This document shows, in pieces, positions 10,580 to 22,689 of a stretch of 64,000 nt of DNA (within the stretch, counting starts at the first letter, position 1; each line of letters opens with the position of its first letter). The position numbers and the translations under genes are program-made. The notes beneath the pieces were generated by a model. It ran no database searches. It was given only the letters and a program-made list of their open reading frames with translations, and was not told the DNA's origin. The DNA comes from Delphinapterus leucas (Eukaryota; Chordata; Mammalia; Artiodactyla; Monodontidae), in contig NW_022098066.1 in NCBI RefSeq assembly GCF_002288925.2, forward strand, positions 83,034,783-83,098,782, in the 5' to 3' direction.

Positions 10580-12525
10580 TATTTTCTATAGAGTCATTAT
10601 TCTTAGATTTTCTTGATGTTTAATTGGCTTACAGTCTATAGTAAGACTTCCCCAGGATGTCTTTTCAGTATTCCAAAGACTCAGGTATCATGAAATACCT
10701 TTTAAACAATGTTTCATTTCAGTTTGTACAAATAGACCCTGTTAAATTGAGGAGTCAAGGTATATTAAAAAGAAAAGGAGTTTTCTCATATGCACACTAA
10801 AGAGAATATTAACCACAATTTGATTAGTTCTTTTGGTACATTTAGACCCAGTAATTAATTCATGTTTTGTTGATCTTGGGTAAATAATCTACTTCCTTAC
10901 AAAGTCATCTGCTTCTGGGTAAAAGAGTCCTGGAAATCCTTGCAGGAATCCTTGTACAAGTTGGAGTTACTTGCACAGTCTGACAAATGTCTGTCTGAGG
11001 TGATGATGTTAGCTTACACTGGAAGCTGTACCCATGAGTCTATTTCCTGTACTATTAACAGTTAAGACTAGATACAGTCTTTTACTGAGGCTCTTTTGAT
11101 GTTTCTTTCAGAAGCCTCAATTTCTTTCTAATCTGTAGTTTGTAGGAGGGACATTGCATAAGGGAAAAGCAAAAATCACTCTGTATGAAAAGACTGAATG
11201 GCTCTGGATAATTCTATATTATAACCAAAAATCTCAGTACGGCTAAGAGTGCAGTTGTCTATAGAAATATACACAAAACGAATTAATTAGAATTTAATCA
11301 TTGATTACCCTGAGACTTGTACCAATTAAGCCATTAAGTTATGTCTTCCTTGCTAACATAGGGAGTTTGACAGCATTCATGATTGGGGGTATGCAGGTAA
11401 AATGGTGTTCAATCTCTCTCTCTCTCCCTCTCCCTCCCCCTCCCCCCTCTCCACCCACATACAACTGCCTTATTTGCACAGATTTACTATAAATAGCTTT
11501 ATGCATTTAGTAAGTTACAAGCCAATAAATTCAACTGAGCAGTTGTGAAGTCTAACATGCAAGAGCTTGACTTAAACTTAGACAGTGATTCACGGTATTT
11601 CTGACATGTCTTCAACTGGTGAAAGAGAATATTTGGTTTCCTTCTTATTTTCAACCTGTTATTTGACTATCTTCCCAATGAACATATTTCATGTTCTTCT
11701 TTACCATTCTTGTTTTTGCTTTTGGATCAGAAGCAATATGACTTGCATACACTTAAGCCCAAATAAAGCTCTTATATTTCTGTTGAACAGTTTCAATGCC
11801 TGTCAACATATTTTGCTGAAAAGTCAAGATTTTCAAGTCTACCTTGGTTATATTTAATTTCAGCTTCCTGCTGACAGCATCCCTAGATCTGACAGGGTGT
11901 GCTGTGTGGATTTGTCACCATAAGCTCCTCTAAACTAAAGGCTTCTTTGCATAATTGTGTTCATTGATGTATAGTTCTACAAGTTTACACTATGCTTTTT
12001 TGTCCCCAACCCAGATTCTTCTAAATACTCATTCATGTTAATTCTGAACAGCTTTCACATTTCCCCAGGGTGTTTGAATTTCAATTTTATGTTTTCTTAT
12101 AAAAGTATCAGCTGGATCTTTTGTAAAATTGGGTCACATAGCTATATAACATCATTATATCTTTCCATGGCGTCAGATTTCACTTGACTCTGTGACTGCC
12201 AGGAAACTTCAACTCCTGAAGGCAAAACAATGCCAAGGCATACTGACCATAGCCTAGGGCTGCAATCATTACCTATTCGCATATTATCCAACTACCTTCT
12301 CCAACCATAGAAGCATATTCACTAATTAACTCTTAAACTTTTACCATTTGACCACTATTTCAGGAAATTTGTTCTCTCCTTTTTCTCATTTTATCTCACA
12401 TCTTCTTCCTAAAGCTCAAATCTTCTAAAAGATAAGACCTTTGTCATCTTTCCAGGATCTAAAGGCAGCTGTGCACTTTCCCTGGAGAATTTTTAAAATT
12501 ATAATCTTGTGATCATTTTGTTTTT
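10580..12525. other. AT-rich intergenic, nothing recognised
   Basis: A pyrimidine-rich TC/CCCTC low-complexity tract lies at 11412-11450. The rest has only short chance reading frames. Confidence 0.4.
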
Positions 12526-12540
12526 CATGTCATCATTCTT
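12526..12540. repeat. Target-site duplication, left copy (L1 12541-17609)
   Basis: CATGTCATCATTCTT, identical to 17610-17624. It defines the two ends of the minus-strand L1. Confidence 0.93.
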
Positions 12541-13001
12541 TTTTTTTGAATTTTATTTTTTTTATACAGCAGACTCTTATTAGTTATCCATTTTATACAT
12601 ATTAGTGTATACATGTCAATCACAATCTCCCAATTCATCACACCACACCACCACTACCCCCCCGCCACTTTCCCCCGTTGGTGTCCATAGGTTTGTTCTC
12701 TACATCCGTGTTTCTCTTTCTGCCCTGCAAACCGGTTCATCTGTACCATTTTTCTAGCTTCCACATATATGCATTAATACACAATATTTTTATTCTCTTT
12801 CTGACTTACTTCACTCTGTATGACAGTCTCTAAATCCATCCACGTCTCTACAAATGACCCAATTGCGTTCATTTTTATGGCTGAGCAATATTCCATTGTA
12901 TATATGTACCACATCTTCTTTATCCATTCGTCTGTCGATGGGCATTTAGGTTGCTTCCATGACCTGGCTATTGTAAATAGTGCTGCAATGAACATTGGGG
13001 T

Positions 13002-13571
13002 TCATGTGTCTTTTTGAGTTATGGTTTTCTCTGGGTATATGCCCAGTAGTGGGATTGCTGGGTCATATGGTAATTCTATTTTTATTTTTTTAAGGAACCT
13101 CCATACTGTTCTCCATAGTGGCTGTATCAATTTACATTCCCACCAGCAGTGCAAGAGGGTTCCCTTTTCTCCACACCCTCTCCAGCATTTGTTGTTTGTA
13201 GATATTCTGATACTGCCCATTCTAACTGGTGTGAGGTGATACCTCATTGTAGTTTTGATTTGCGTTTCTCTAATAATTAGTGATTTTGAGCAGATTTTCA
13301 TGTGCATCTTGGCCATCTGTATGTCTTCTTTGGAGAAATGTCTATTTAGGTCTTCTGCCCATTTTTGGATTGGGTTCTTTCTTTTTTTAATATTGAGCTG
13401 CATGAGCTGTTTATATATTTGAGAGATTAATCCTTTGTCCATTGATTCATTTGCAAATATTTTCTCCCATTCTGAGGGTTGTCTTTTCATCTTGTTTATG
13501 GTTTCCTTTGCTGTGCAAAAGCTTTTAAGTATCATTAGGTCCCATTTGTTTATTTTTGTTTTTATTTCCAT
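13002..13571 (-). pseudogene. L1 ORF2 C-terminal part
   Basis: A 189-residue open stretch matching the C-terminal end of L1 ORF2p. It includes the cysteine-rich region (..[18 protein letters not shown].., a CCHC-like knuckle) and the [13 protein letters not shown] block that ends most ORF2 proteins. It is cut off from the upstream ORF2 frame by frameshifts between 13571 and 13955. The ORF2 tail continues in another frame at 12774-12995 (TMEYCSAIKMNAI). It is a relic, not a host gene. Confidence 0.93.
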
Positions 13572-13954
13572 TACTCTAGGAGGTGGATCAAAAAAGATCC
13601 TTGCTGTGATTTATGTCAAAGAGTGTTCTTCCTATGTTTTCTTCTAAGAGTTTTATAGTGTCCAGTCTTACATTTAGGTCTCTAATCCATTTTGAGTTTA
13701 TTTTTGTGTTTGGTGTTAGGGAGTGTTCTAATTTCATTCTTTTACATGTAGCTGTCCAATTTTCCCAGCACCACTTATTGAAGAGACTGTCTTTTCTCCA
13801 TTGTATATCCTTGCCTCCTTTGTCATAGATTAGTTGACCATAGGTGCATGGGTTTATCTCTGGGCTTTCTATCTTGTTCCATTGATCTATATTTCTGTTT
13901 TTGTGCCAGTACCATATTGATTAGATTACTGTAGCTTTATAGCATTATCTGAAG

Positions 13955-15577
13955 TCAGGGAGTCTGATTCCTCCAGCTCCGTTTTTTTCCCTCAAGACTG
14001 CTTTGGCTATTTGGGGTCTTTTGTGTCTCCATACAAATTTTAAGATTATTTTGTTCTAGTTCTGTAAAAAATGCCATTGGTAATTTGATACGGATTGCAC
14101 TGAAACTGTAGATTGCTTTGGGTAGTATAGTCATTTTCACAATATTGATTCTTCCAATCCAAGAATATGGTATATCTCTCCATCTGTTGGTATCATCTTT
14201 AATTTCTTTCATCAGTGTCTTATAGTTTTCTGCATACAGGTCTTTTGTCTCCCTAGGTAGGTTTATTCTTAGGTATTTTATTCTTTTTGTTGCAATGGTA
14301 AATGGGAGTGTTTCCTTAATTTCTCTTCCAGATTTTTCATCATTAGCGTATATGAATGCAAGAGATTTCTGTGCATTAATTTTGTATCCTGCAACTTTAC
14401 CAGATTCATTGATTAGCTCTAGTAGTTTTCTGGTAGCATCTTTAGGATTCTCTATGTATAGTGTCATGTCATCTGCAAATAGTGACAGTTTTACTTCTTC
14501 TTTTCCAATTTGTACTGCTTTTATTTCTTTTTCTTCTCTAATTGCCATGGCTAGGACTTTCAAAACTATGTTGATTAATAGTGGTGAGAGTGGACATCCT
14601 TGTCTTGTTCCTGCTCTTAGAGGAAATGCTTTCAGTTTTTCACCATTGAGAATGATGTTTGCTGTGGGTTTGTAATATATGGCCTTTATTATGTTGAGGT
14701 AGTTTCCCTCTATGCCCACTTTCTGGTGAGTTTTTATCATAAATGGGTGTCGAATCTTGTCAATTTGTTCTTCTTTCTCTAGTTCCTTTAGGTGTAAGTT
14801 TAGGTTGTTTATTTGAGACTTTTCTTGTTTCTTGAAGTAGGCTTGTATTGCTATAAATTTCCCTCTTAGAACTGCTTTTGCTGCATCCCATAGGTTTTGG
14901 ATTGTTGTGTTTTCGTTGTAATTTGTCTCTAGGTATTTTTTGATTTCCTCTTCGATTTTTCCAGTGATCTCTTTGTTATTTAATAATGTATAGTTTAACC
15001 TCCATGTGTTTACCTTTTTACATTTTTTTCCCCTGTAATTGATTTCTAATCTCATAGCACTGTGGTCAGAAAAGATGCTTAATATGATTTCAATTTTCTT
15101 AAATTTACTGAGGTTTGATCTGTGACCCAAGATGTGATCTATCCTGGAGAATGTTCCATGCGCACTTGAGAAGAAAGTGCAATCTGCTGTTTTTGGATGG
15201 AATGTCCTATAAATATCAATTAAATCTAGCTGGTCTATTGTGTCATTTAAAGCTTGTGTTTTCTTATTAATTTTCTGTTTGTATGATCTATCCATTGGTG
15301 TAAGTGAGGTGTTAAAGTCCCCCACTATTATGGTGTTACTGTCGATTTCCCCTTTTATAGCTGTTAGCAGTTGCCATATGTATTGAGGTGCTCCTATGTT
15401 GGGTGCATATATATTTACAATTGTTATATCTTCTTCTTGGATTGATCCTGTGATCATTTTGTAGTGTTCTTCCTTGTCTCTGGTAACATTCTTTATTTTG
15501 AAGTCTATTTTATCTGACATAAGTATTGCTACTCCAGCTTTCTTTTGATTTCCATTTGCATGGAATATCATTTCCAT
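13955..15577 (-). pseudogene. L1 ORF2 endonuclease joined to distal RT by an internal deletion
   Basis: An open 540-residue stretch of L1 ORF2p. The N-terminal half is the apurinic-type endonuclease ([14 protein letters not shown] near residue 91; [10 protein letters not shown] and SDHSAMRLE further on), lacking its first ~60 residues. Near residue 275 the sequence jumps in frame from the linker (LKELEKEEQ) to the middle of the reverse transcriptase (RHPFMIK). It then runs through [12 protein letters not shown] and the catalytic FADDM (codons at 14465-14479). The proximal RT (palm/finger part, about 0.8 kb) is missing. The deletion kept the frame, which explains the long ORF. Confidence 0.93.
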
Positions 15578-15805
15578 CCCCTCACTTTCAGTCTGTATGT
15601 GTCCCTAGGTCTGAAGTGGGTCTCTTGTAGGCAGCATATATATGGGTCTTGTTTTTGTATCCATTCAGCGAGTCTGTGTCTTTTGGTTGGAGCATTTAAT
15701 CCATTCACATTTAAGGTAATTATCGATATGTATGTTCCTATTACCATGTTCTTAATTGTTATGGGCTTATTTTTATAGTTCCTTTTCTTCTCTTGTGGTT
15801 CCCAC

Positions 15806-16492
15806 TTAGAGAAGTTCCTTTAGCATTTGTTGTAGAGCTTGTTTGGTGGTGCTGAATTCTCTTAGCTTTTGCTTGTCTGTAAAGCTTTTGATTTCTCCAT
15901 CAAATCTGAATGTGATCCTTGCCAGGTAGAGTAATCTTGGTTGTAGGTTCTTCCCTTTCCTCACTTTAAATATATCATGCCACTCCCTTCTGGCTTGTAG
16001 AGTTTCTGCTGAGAAATCAGCTGTTAACCTTATGGGATTTCCCTTGTATGTTATTTGTCTTTTTTCCCTTGTTGCTTTCAATAATTTTTCTTTGTCTTTA
16101 ATTTTTGTCAGTTTGATTACTATGTGTCTTGGTGTGTTTCTCCTTGGGTTTATCCTGCTGGGGACTCTCTGTCCTTCCTGGACTTGGGGGGCTATTTCCC
16201 TTCCCATGTTAGGGAAGTTTTTGACTGTAATCTCTTCAAATATTTTCTCAGGTCCTTTCTCTCTCTCTTCTCCTTCTGGGACTCCTATAATGTGAATGTT
16301 GTTGCATTTAATGTTGTCCCAGAGGTCTCTTAAGCTGTCCTCATTTCTTTTCATTCTTTTTTCCTTATTCTGTTCCGTGGCAGTGAATTCCACCATTCTG
16401 TCTTCCTGGTCACTTACCCATTCTTCTGCCTCAGTTATTCTGCTATTGATTCCTTCTAGTGTATTTTTCATTTCAGTTATTGTATTGTTCAT
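15806..16492 (-). pseudogene. L1 ORF1, main part
   Basis: 228 residues of L1 ORF1p: the end of the coiled coil (ITEAEEWVSDQEDRM), the RRM-type RNA-binding domain (NIHIIGVPEGEEREKGPEKIFEEI) and the C-terminal domain (RQITYKGNPIRLTADFSAET, ending QQMLKELL). ORF1p is the trimeric RNA chaperone that coats L1 RNA. The N-terminal part lies at 16495-16701 in another frame, so one frameshift separates them. Confidence 0.93.
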
Positions 16493-16494
16493 CT

Positions 16495-16701
16495 TTATTT
16501 GTTCTTTAATTCTTCTAGGTCTTTGTTAAACATTTCTTGCATATTCTTGATCTTTGCCTCCAGTTTTTTCCCAAGGTCCTGGATCATCTTCATTATTCCC
16601 AATTCTTCTTCTGGAAGGTTGCCTATCTCCAATTCATTTAATTGTTTTTCTGGGGTTTTATCTTGTTCCTTCATCTGGTACATAGCCCTCTGCCTTTTCA
16701 T
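16495..16701 (-). pseudogene. L1 ORF1, N-terminal part
   Basis: 68 residues with the charged ORF1p N-terminus and the start of the coiled coil (IKNMQEMFNKDLEELKNK). It ends at a stop just before the main ORF1 segment, in a different frame. Confidence 0.85.
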
Positions 16702-17624
16702 CTTGTTTATCTTTCTGTGAATGTGGTTTTTGTTCCACAGGCTGCAGGACTGTAGTTCTTCTTGCTTCTGCGGTCTGCCCTCTGGTGGATGAGGCTATCT
16801 AAGAGGCTTGTACAAGTTTCCTAATGGGAGGGACTGGTGGTTGATAGAATTGGGTGTTGCTCTGGTGGGGAGAGCTCAGTAAAACTTTAATCTGCTTGTC
16901 TGCTGATGGATGGGGCTGTGTTCCCTCCCTGTTGGTTGTTTGGCCTGAGGCGACCCAATACTGGAGCCTACCCGGCTCTTTGGTGGGCCTAATGGCAGAC
17001 TCTGGGAGGGCTCACGCCAAGAAGTACTTCCCAGAACTTCTGATGCCAGTGTCCTTGTCCTCATGGTGAGACACAGCCAACCCCTGCCTCTGCAGGAGAC
17101 CCTCCAACACTAGCAAGTAAGTCTGGTTCAGTCTCCTACGGGGTCACTGCTCCTTCCCCTGGGTCCCGATGCACACACTACTTTGTGTGTTCCTTCCAAG
17201 GGTGGAGTCTCTGTTTCCCCCAGTCCTGTCAAAGTCCTGCAATCAAATCCCACTAGCCTTCAAAGTCTGATTCTCTAGGAATTCCTCCTCCTGTTGACGG
17301 ACCCCCAGGTTGGAAAGCTTGATGTGGGGCTCAGAACCTTCACTCCAGTGGGTGGACTTCTGTGATATAAGTGTTCTCCGGTTTGTGAGTCACCCACCCA
17401 GCAGTTATGGAATATGATTTTATTGTGATTTTGCCCCTCGTACTGTCTCATTGTGGCTTCTCCTTTGTCTTTCAATGTGGGTATCTATTTTGGTGAGTTC
17501 CAGTGTCTTCCTGTCGATGATTGTTCAGGAGTTAGTTGTGAATCCTGTGTGCTCTCGCAGGAGGGAGTGAGCACACATCCTTCTACTCCGCCCTATTGAA
17601 CCAATCTCCCATGTCATCATTCTT

Positions 17625-18440
17625 AATGCCAGTCCTTTTATCCTGAATCATCGCAAAATAGCTTGCCTGGCTTAAGTTCTAAAAAAATTTAGGTGTGCGA
17701 TATTTTGGACAAGTAAAATGCAGCTTTGTTCCCACATTAAAACTACAATTGAACCATATGAATATATTATGATGGATTATTTTATTTCTCACAATTACTG
17801 ACTTAAAACACCAATTTGTTTAATTTTTCCCACAGTCTTGAGGATATCTGATAATACAAAATATAGAATCTCCCTAATGCACAGCCTTACCTGTCAAGGA
17901 GTTATCATTGAGCTTTGCTTTTTATAGTCTATGTCTTAAAAATAGTGGGCTTTTTTCGAATATCTTTTCTCAAACAATACATGTGCCTCTTTCTCTCCCT
18001 CCTTCACCCTGATGTTGTTTCAACACCTGTCATTTCTTCCTTCTTATTGAGAAACTCTGTCCTAGTTATTCTGTTCCCCATTCCCATGTTTCAAAGCATT
18101 TTTCCTTGATGTCACACCAGTCACTAAGCTTCCTGTTCTGAGACTGTAGAATCCTGAGAAACCTAATTTAGGGGCTGAGCTAATCACTGGTCATCCAGGA
18201 GATAATTCTTCAGATTTTGAACTACGTATTTACTTTGCTTCTTCAGTGGTGGTATAAGAATGACCTAGGAAATTTGTGGAAGAAAGAAGCGTCCTGTGCC
18301 CTATCCCTATGCCCAGAGAGTATTAACAAGTTCCTCATGTGATTTTGGTGTAAATGATCCCTAGATCTGCAGCCCGTGCACCAAGGATTGGAGAAAAAGG
18401 AATTCATATTAATTGAGTGACTTCTCAGACACTGAACTTA
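17625..18440. other. Intergenic, nothing recognised
   Basis: AT-rich sequence right of the L1 with no gene or repeat family I can name. Confidence 0.4.
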
Positions 18441-18444
18441 GTAG

Positions 18445-18469
18445 TTTGTCTGTTTGTCTGTCTGTCTAG

Positions 18470-18503
<34 letters not shown>
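18445..18503. repeat. (TGTC)n and (CA)n microsatellite
   Basis: About five TGTC/TGTT units, then an uninterrupted CA run of about 16 units at 18471-18503, with decaying CA units to 18530. Confidence 0.95.
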
Positions 18504-18505
<2 letters not shown>

Positions 18506-18574
18506 ATACATACACAAACACACACACATATTTAGAATCATCCAAAAGATCTATACATAATGTTATATTCTTTA

Positions 18575-18665
18575 TTTTGTAAAATGGGATAATGAGGCTC
18601 AAAGAGATTAAATAAATTGTCTACTATTGCATATTTAGTTAGTGGTAGATCTGGTATTCAAATCC
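18575..18665 (-). repeat. MIR/L2-type relic
   Basis: AATGAGGCTCAAAGAGATTAAATAAATTG...TTAGTTAGTGGTAGATCTGG follows the reverse MIR core (GAGGCNCAGAGAGGTTAAGTAACTTG). It is heavily diverged. Confidence 0.55.
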
Positions 18666-18795
18666 AATAATATCTTTTCCAAATCCATGGTTTTATTTCT
18701 TCAGTCCAGCCCCAGTAAAGGATTTTGTGAGGAATACACTTGGAACTAAGGAATATTGGTAAAAATTAGCTGTTAATAAAATAAAAGTTTATAAT

Positions 18796-18910
18796 GACTT
18801 TTATTCATTCATTCAACAAGTATTTATTGACTATTCTATGTGGCAGGGACTTGTAAGGACATGGGGGGGAACAAGACAGGTCCTACACACACAAAGATTG
18901 TCTTCTAACA
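18796..18910 (-). repeat. L2 3' end relic
   Basis: TTCATTCATTCAACAAGTATTTATTGACTATTCTATGTGGCAGGGACT is the reverse of the typical L2 3' terminus. Confidence 0.65.
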
Positions 18911-19139
18911 GCCAAACATTATATAGATAATTACTAAATATATTGTAATTGTAATGAGTGTTAATTATTATTTACGTGTTCCTTCATCTAGTTTCATCAA
19001 CTAGGGATTGAAAGCTGACTGAGCATAAAAAATAGACCCATGGAATCCATGAGAATATATTTTTCCTGGGCAGGAATCTTCTGATTTTTTCATCTTAAAA
19101 GTGAGAAAATCACTGTTTATTCCACTCTGACATTCTAAT

Positions 19140-19300
19140 ATGAAGCTGTATGGCACAGTGCAAAGAGCACTAACCTGGAAGTCTTGAGGTTCCCAGATTT
19201 ATAAAGGTACTTCTGCCACCAACAAGCTGTGGGAGCTCTAGCAAATTTCTTAATCTTTGTAAGTCTCAGTTTCTTCATCTATAAAATTAGGTTATTGTCC
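19140..19300 (+). repeat. MIR SINE
   Basis: GGCACAGTGCAAAGAGCACTAACCTGGAAGTC head, then CAAGCTGTGGGAGCTCTAGCAAATTTCTTAATCTTTGTAAGTCTCAGTTTCTTCATCTATAAAAT. Full-length MIR pattern. Confidence 0.8.
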
Positions 19301-19304
19301 TTCA

Positions 19305-20550
19305 TTTTTCCAGTTTTGCAAGTTCCCTATAGAGGAACAGTCCTGCCATGGTGCCCTGGAAACATTTGTATTCACATAGTTCACACAGGCTTAAATTGCA
19401 GCTAATCTGAGTTTTGGCAGAATGCGTTTTTATCCTCTGGAATGCAAGAGGATGGGAGGCTTGTGAGAAGTTGCCTTGAAGATCCCACTAGTCTCCCTGT
19501 TCCCCTGCTAATCTCTCATGAGATAGATTATCAACACCTACCAGGTTTTGATGAGATATGATGCTTTCTGCCTGCTTTTCTCAAGGTACAGCTGAGACTA
19601 CAAAACCAATTAGTTCCAGTCTAGAATTGGCTCCTCAGCAGTGGGTGTCCTACAACTCACATTGCAGTCATCAGCCCCTTTTGTTTTGGTGTTGTACTTT
19701 TTGATATGTAAGACAACAGCCCAGGGAGCTTGTACGTTTGACTACTCTTTTTTCACTGTCTATGTAAGTAATAAACTGCATCTAAAAGTGGCTCATTGTA
19801 TTTTTGCCAGCTGAGTCAGTCAGGCCTTGGTCTTATCTTGTGTGCTTGACAGTTTATTCCTGCTCCAGTGTTCTCTTTGAGCTGTGATGAACTCAGTGTG
19901 TGTTAAACGGTCATTAGGAACTGCAACCAAGACCAGGCCATAGTCCTTGGTGTATGTATTTGCTGTAAAAACATTATGCTTAGCCTATGCCCTGAGAACA
20001 TATAACTGAGGAACTAGCTGGAAGAGTGTCTACATGTTTAGAGAATTATAAAAGCATGTTGAAGGATGAGCTGATGGTAGTCTTTTGGTAGCCAAAGGGG
20101 ATGAAAATAAGGACAGTATTCAGGCTAGGTTAGGAAAGCTTGAGGGGAAAATAAGAAATGCCTACAACAATATCCAACTCCTTAAGGGGCAGCCCAAGCT
20201 GAGTGGTGTGGTCTGAGAGAATAGCTTACCCCACAGTGAATTGTGCACCTGGCCAAGGAGGTCCACAGAATGGACCCAGGGCTCATCTATACTGCTGGGG
20301 AGCATCACCTCCAGCGGGAGGAGGATGTAATCATGAGGCTCTGCTGCACACCTCAGAATTCAACCTTGGGGCTGTCCTTACAGTAGATGCCTACCAAATA
20401 ACTTTTGGATTAGCAGGAATGAAAGATGCTTGAAGATGTATAATGAATTTTACCTTAATGGATCTTCTTCATAGGATCAGAAGGGGCTAAGGAAAAAGGA
20501 TCATTGCATGTAAAGAAATATAGTAATAATCATTTTCTTCTGTACTTTCA
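19305..20550. other. Intergenic; possible LTR-like piece and a short unassigned ORF
   Basis: 19560-19830 has LTR-like features (AATAAACTGCATC followed by a TG-rich stretch), but I could not define ends. At 20203-20433 (+) an open stretch of 76 codons ends LTVDAYQITFGLAGMKDA. I do not recognise it and see no splice sites or promoter. It could be a retrocopy remnant or chance. Confidence 0.3.
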
Positions 20551-20562
20551 GTTTACAAAGGT

Positions 20563-20771
20563 GTTTTTTTTTTTTTTTTGCCGTACGCGGGCCTCTCACT
20601 GTTGTGGCCTCTCCTGTTGCGGAGCACAGGCTCTGGACGCACAGGCTCAGCAGCCATGGCTCATGGGCCTAGCCGCTCCGCGGCATGTGCGATCCTCCCG
20701 GACCGGGTCACGAACCCGTGTCCCCTGCATCAGCAGGCAAACTCTCAACCACTGTGCCACCAGGGAAGCCC
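20563..20771 (-). repeat. CHR-2-type SINE
   Basis: Reverse copy: a T run, GCGGGCCTCTCACTGTTGTGGCC...CGGAGCACAGGC...CACGAACCCGTGTCCCCTGC...GCCACCAGGGAAGCC. The short flanking repeat ACAAAGGT (20555 and 20773) looks like the target-site duplication. Confidence 0.95.
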
Positions 20772-20794
20772 AACAAAGGTTTTTATACACATTG

Positions 20795-20890
20795 TTTCAT
20801 GAATATTTATTGAGTAATTAATTTCCTGACTCCATGCTAGGCACTGGAGTCACAGAGTCAGTCAAGTTCTCCTTGAGAACCTCAAATTGG
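20795..20890 (-). repeat. L2 3' end relic
   Basis: GAATATTTATTGAGTAATTAATTTCCTGACTCCATGCTAGGCACTGGAGTC is a decayed reverse L2 terminus. Confidence 0.55.
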
Positions 20891-21204
20891 TAGGAAATAA
20901 GGCTCAAAAACAGATACTTTTATCAGAACGTGGCAACTCTCCTAACCTTTGGATATTATAGCAGCACAGAGGAGGGGCATGTAGTACGAGACAAGAACAT
21001 GTCTTGCTAATGGGAAGGTGAAACAGTGAGAATTTTCAAGGACAATCCTATTCTCATCATAGTTCACCACAGGCGAATGTCCTCAAGAATGGATGGTATA
21101 AGGCAGGGTCTTTCTAAGGAAGGGTCTTTGCTGAATCTTTGAAGAGTGAAAAGAATCCCTCAGAGGATTCTTGGGATAAAAATGCAGGAGCTAAAAGCCA
21201 TCTA

Positions 21205-22480
21205 AATTTTAAAAGGAGAAGTAAATTATCTCTGTTCACAGATGACATGATCTCATATGTAAGAAATGCTAAAGATTCCACACCAAAAAAAAGTTAGAAA
21301 AAATAAATGAATTCAGCAAAATAGCGGGATACAAAATCAACACACAAAAATCAGTTGTTTCTATACCCTAACAATGAACTACTAAAAAAAGAAATTAATA
21401 AAACAATTCCATTTGCCTCAAAAAGAATTAAATACTTGGAAATTAACCAAGGAGATGAAAGACTTGTACAATGAAATTACAAAACATTGCTGAAAGAATT
21501 TAAAAAAGACAAAAATAAATGGAAAGTTGGCCAATGTTCATGGATTAGAAGATTTAATATTGCTAAGATGTCCAAACTGCCCTAAATGATCTGCAGATCC
21601 AATGCATTCCCTATCAAAATCCCAACTTTTTTCACAAAAATAGAAAAATCCACCTTAAAATTCATATGGAATTTCAAGAGATCCTGAATATCCAAAACAA
21701 TTTTGAAAATGAAGAACAAAGTTGGAAAACTCATATTTCCTGATTTCAAAACGTACTACAAAGTTACAGTAATCAAAAAGTGTGGTATTGGCATAAAGAC
21801 AGACATATAGACCAATGGAATAGAATAGAGACCAGAAATAAACTCTTACATATATGGTCAAATGATTTTTGACAAGGGTGCCAAGAGCATTCAATGGATG
21901 AAAGGACAGTCTTTTCAACAAAGAGTGCTGGGGGAAATGGATATCCACCAGCACTAGAATAAAGCTGAACTCTTATTTAACACCATATCCAAAAATTAAC
22001 TCAAAATTGATCAAAGACCTAAATGTAAGAGCTAAAACCATAAAACTCTTAGAACAAAACAGGGGGAAAGCTTCATGACATTGGATTTGGCAATGATTTC
22101 TTGGCTATAACATCAAAGGCACAGGCAACAAAAGAAAAAAATAGGTAAATTGGACTTTATCAAAATGAAAAATTTTTGTGCATCAAAGGACTTCTATCAT
22201 CAGAGTAAAAAGGCAACCCACAGAAAAGGAGAAAATATTTGCAAATTATATATCTGATATGGGATTAATATCCAGGAAATATAGAGAACTCTTAAAACTC
22301 AACAACAAAAAACATACAACCCAATTTAAAAATGGGCAAAGGACTTGAATGGACATTTCTTCAAAGAAGATACACAAATGGCCAATAAGCATGTGAAAAG
22401 ATGTCAACATGACTGATCATCAGGGCAATGCAAATTAAAACCACAATGAGGTTTCACTTCACACTCATTAGGATGGCTAT
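21205..22480 (+). mobile_element. L1 fragment (distal ORF2)
   Basis: Begins at the RT active-site region (TTATCTCTGTTCACAGATGACATG, reading L-F-T-D-D-M) and follows ORF2 to the cysteine-rich end (ATGCAAATTAAAACCACAATGAGG). It is 5'-truncated, carries many stops and is an older subfamily than the 12.5-kb and 56.5-kb copies. Confidence 0.85.
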
Positions 22481-22689
22481 TATAACAATTTTAAAGGTCT
22501 CTAAACAAGAAAACAAAACAAAACAATTTCTACTACAGAGGTTGAGAATGTTTCCAGGAAAATTATGTACTCTATGATACCCCCTCTATCTCTTCCTGAG
22601 CACATATATGAAGTTACTTTCTTACAGAATAGCCTTCAAATTAAACAAAATTCTTTATGTTCTCAAGGACAGTGTTTTCTCTTACCTAG

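Larger units (their letters stand above)
12541..17609 (-). mobile_element. L1 retrotransposon, 5.07 kb, with 5'UTR, ORF1 and deleted ORF2
   Basis: A LINE-1 in reverse orientation, bounded by a perfect 15-bp target-site duplication. Reading leftward: 5'UTR (17609 to about 16702), ORF1 (16701-15806), ORF2 (about 15770 to 12780), and a short 3'UTR with the A-tail as the T run at 12540-12546. It should be about 6 kb or more. The loss is mostly an internal deletion of about 0.8 kb inside ORF2. ORF1 has a frameshift and ORF2 has further breaks, so the copy cannot move by itself. It is mostly readable, so it is moderately young, probably an artiodactyl/cetacean L1 subfamily. Confidence 0.95.

Noticed and set aside
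13955..15577. Longest open frame (540 codons) as a host gene
   Set aside because: It is L1 ORF2 with an internal deletion; endonuclease and RT motifs and flanking target-site duplications are clear.
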